Source of the DNA: Clostridia bacterium
Lineage (GTDB): Bacteria; Bacillota; Clostridia; Christensenellales; Aristaeellaceae
Length of the DNA stretch: 64,000 nucleotides
Reading direction: 5' to 3'
Assembly: GCA_017541105.1 (NCBI GenBank)
Contig: JAFXZS010000015.1
Coordinates: 62,001-126,000 of the forward strand
In this document: in pieces, positions 62,781 through 64,000 of the stretch
Numbering within the stretch: the stretch's first letter is position 1
How the letters are laid out: each line of letters opens with the position of its first letter
The notes under the pieces: model-generated
Databases searched by the model: none
Seen by the model: the letters and a program-made list of their open reading frames with translations, nothing else
What the model was told of the DNA's origin: nothing
Made by a program: the position numbers and the translations under genes

Positions 62781-63731
62781 TTAATCTGAGGTCATTTCAA
62801 TCAGGTGAATCTGGGGAGAACAGAACAGCCGGCCCGGGAAGACCGATGTGCCGACACCCCTTGAGATCAGCAGGCTGACCCGGTTCTCCGTCAGCCAGCC
62901 GGAACGGTAGCGCTGCTGCACATCGTCCGCAATGCCCAGGAGAGAATCAAAGAACATCATCTGCCCTCCGTGGGTATGCCCGAAGAGGCCGAGATCAAAC
63001 CATCCGAGGCTGCCGGACCCATCCTGTGTCTGCTGCGCAGATGGAATTACGGACGGGTTGTGGGAAAGCAGGATGACAAAATCGGAAGGCTTCAGGGCGG
63101 CGGAAACTGACTTGAGATCAGGTTTCCCGGCGGAGGAATCATCCAGTCCGGCAATATACACCGTTCCGGAACCGATGTAGACAGGAACGGTCTGATTGAT
63201 CAGGGGAGTCACGTCTGCATTGGCCATGTATTCCGTCAGAATCGTCCGGTCGTCCGGGCTTTCTCCGTAATCCGTTTCCCCCAGCACACCGTATATCCCA
63301 TAGCGTGCATGAATACGGGCCAGATTCGGCAGGCGGCGGAAAAACTGCACCGCACTGTCATAATCCGTGGCGTAATCGCCTCCGAAAAGCACCAGATCCG
63401 GCCGAAGAGAATTGACTTTATTCAGGAGACGGCTGAGATCCCCGTCGGAAAACCAGTATCCCCAGTGGATGTCGCTGAGGTAGACAATCCGGAGGTGATT
63501 CGCGTCCCATGGGAGATCATCCGCGTGGATGATCACCTTGTCCACCGTCAGGATCCGGGCTTCAATCAGCGGATAAGCCAGGATCAGCAGCAGGATCAGG
63601 GCAGAAAAGACCGCCCAGAAGCGGCGGACGCGCCGTTTTTTCAAATGGCGGCCGCGCCGGACCGGAACGGCAGCACGGGATGATACAGGCCAGGGCGAGG
63701 AAGGCGCATGCTTTCCGCGATATTCATTCAT
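62781..63731 (-). CDS. Membrane-anchored calcineurin-like phosphoesterase
   Basis: The 316 residues have a basic N-terminus (about 1-38), one membrane segment (FWAVFSALILLLILAYPLI) and a metallophosphoesterase domain: YLSDIHWG, FGGDYATD, LGETDYG where GNHD is expected, LLSHNP and FGHTHGGQ. The GNHD-to-GETD change alters a catalytic position but is seen in YkuE-like proteins, so activity is uncertain. ATG 63731 has GGAGGG 5 bases upstream. It is the first gene of the ecf-truA operon. Confidence 0.87.
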   Translation of the reverse strand: MNEYRGKHAPSSPWPVSSRAAVPVRRGRHLKKRRVRRFWAVFSALILLLILAYPLIEARILTVDKVIIHADDLPWDANHLRIVYLSDIHWGYWFSDGDLSRLLNKVNSLRPDLVLFGGDYATDYDSAVQFFRRLPNLARIHARYGIYGVLGETDYGESPDDRTILTEYMANADVTPLINQTVPVYIGSGTVYIAGLDDSSAGKPDLKSVSAALKPSDFVILLSHNPSVIPSAQQTQDGSGSLGWFDLGLFGHTHGGQMMFFDSLLGIADDVQQRYRSGWLTENRVSLLISRGVGTSVFPGRLFCSPQIHLIEMTSD

Positions 63732-63764
63732 TCCGGTCCCTCCTTTCAGAATATATAATATCTT

Positions 63765-63793
63765 ATTATATACGAAACGGCATGATCTTCCAA
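63765..63793 (-). promoter_or_regulatory. Promoter of the phosphoesterase-ecf-truA operon
   Basis: On the minus strand TTGGAA, 17 bases, TATAAT, 34 bases before the ATG. A second AT-rich -10-like element lies closer. Confidence 0.7.
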
Positions 63794-63798
63794 GTACT

Positions 63799-64000
63799 TT
63801 ATGATCCGTGATTCTGCCGCTGCCATGCAGGATCCTGCCTGAGGATGGAGTACAGCGCGACGTCGATCCATTCGCCCTTATTGAAGACACGCTGCCGCAG
63901 AATGCTCTCCCGGGTCATGCCGGCTTTCACCATCACACGGCCGCTTGCAGGATTCCGCACATCGTGCTGGGCTTCCACCCGGTTCAGGGGAAGCAAAGAG
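63799..64000 (-). CDS. GNAT (RimJ/RimL-type) acetyltransferase, C-terminal part
   Basis: Only the last 67 or so codons are in the window; the frame is open at the edge. NRVEAQHDVRNPASGRVMVKAGM is the acetyl-CoA-proximal strand/helix of RimJ/RimL-like GNATs, followed by KGEWIDVALYSIL. Substrate cannot be judged. Confidence 0.85.
   Translation of the reverse strand, partial: SLLPLNRVEAQHDVRNPASGRVMVKAGMTRESILRQRVFNKGEWIDVALYSILRQDPAWQRQNHGS

Overview
The window is GC-rich, gene-dense bacterial chromosome. Most expression signals can be read directly: strong AGGAGG-type ribosome sites, sigma70/sigmaA promoters with 17-base spacers, and U-tailed hairpin terminators. The gene set suggests a Gram-positive-type member of the Clostridia: ftsA-ftsZ, an ECF transporter module next to truA, FolT under a tetrahydrofolate riboswitch, DUF951, an EF-G-like factor with switch-II Tyr, LplB/YtcP-type sugar permeases, and many signal-peptide proteins and lipoproteins that look anchored to a single membrane. 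A fibre-degrading gut or rumen lineage (Christensenellales-like) would fit, but that is inference from gene content only. I saw no phage, IS element, CRISPR array or rRNA.

Layout. 1-5.3 kb: the end of ftsA, ftsZ, an MBOAT acyltransferase and uridine kinase. 5.3-9.8 kb: secreted proteins of unknown function and a winged-helix plus PD-(D/E)XK nuclease-like protein. 9.8-13 kb: a minus-strand operon (ProX-type tRNA editing, YfcE phosphodiesterase, pseudouridine kinase, pseudouridine-5'-phosphate glycosidase) that salvages pseudouridine. 13-17 kb: DUF1232, a NudC-like Nudix enzyme, tRNA-Arg(CCG), guaB, a PlsC-like protein and a decayed regulator. 17.3-28.8 kb: an unusual island of about nine consecutive exported proteins (SH3, M15 peptidase, lipase-like, L,D-transpeptidase-like, DUF218, and a DUF218/solute-binding fusion). 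28.9-34.5 kb: DUF819, a VanX-type dipeptidase, a cytidylate-kinase-like protein, isocitrate dehydrogenase and a probable 6S RNA. 34.5-39.5 kb: a minus-strand operon encoding a ZorA/ZorB-like ion-driven motor pair plus two unknown single-pass membrane proteins, beside Sir2 and DUF308. 39.6-48.2 kb: asd, riboswitch-folT-nth, a secreted Ig-like protein, DUF951, murI and the EF-G paralogue. 48.3-56.6 kb: a carbohydrate locus (AraC regulator, two permeases, binding protein, GH120-like beta-xylosidase, carboxylesterase). 56.6-64 kb: a lipoprotein, a COG2509 flavoprotein, truA, ecfT-ecfA2-ecfA1, a membrane phosphoesterase and the end of a GNAT acetyltransferase.

How genes connect. FolT (41.0 kb) is a substrate-binding S subunit and most likely docks on the EcfA1-A2-T module at 60.2-62.8 kb. 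The AraC/ABC/GH120/esterase set forms a complete uptake-and-cleavage pathway, probably for decorated xylo-oligosaccharides. Asd, MurI, VanX-like, M15, L,D-transpeptidase-like and FtsZ/FtsA all bear on cell-wall synthesis, turnover or division.

The most novel-looking item is the ZorAB-like four-gene operon at 34.6-38.0 kb. It has a motor pair with the hallmark residues but none of the known Zorya effectors (ZorC/D/E or F/G); two unrecognised small membrane proteins take their place.
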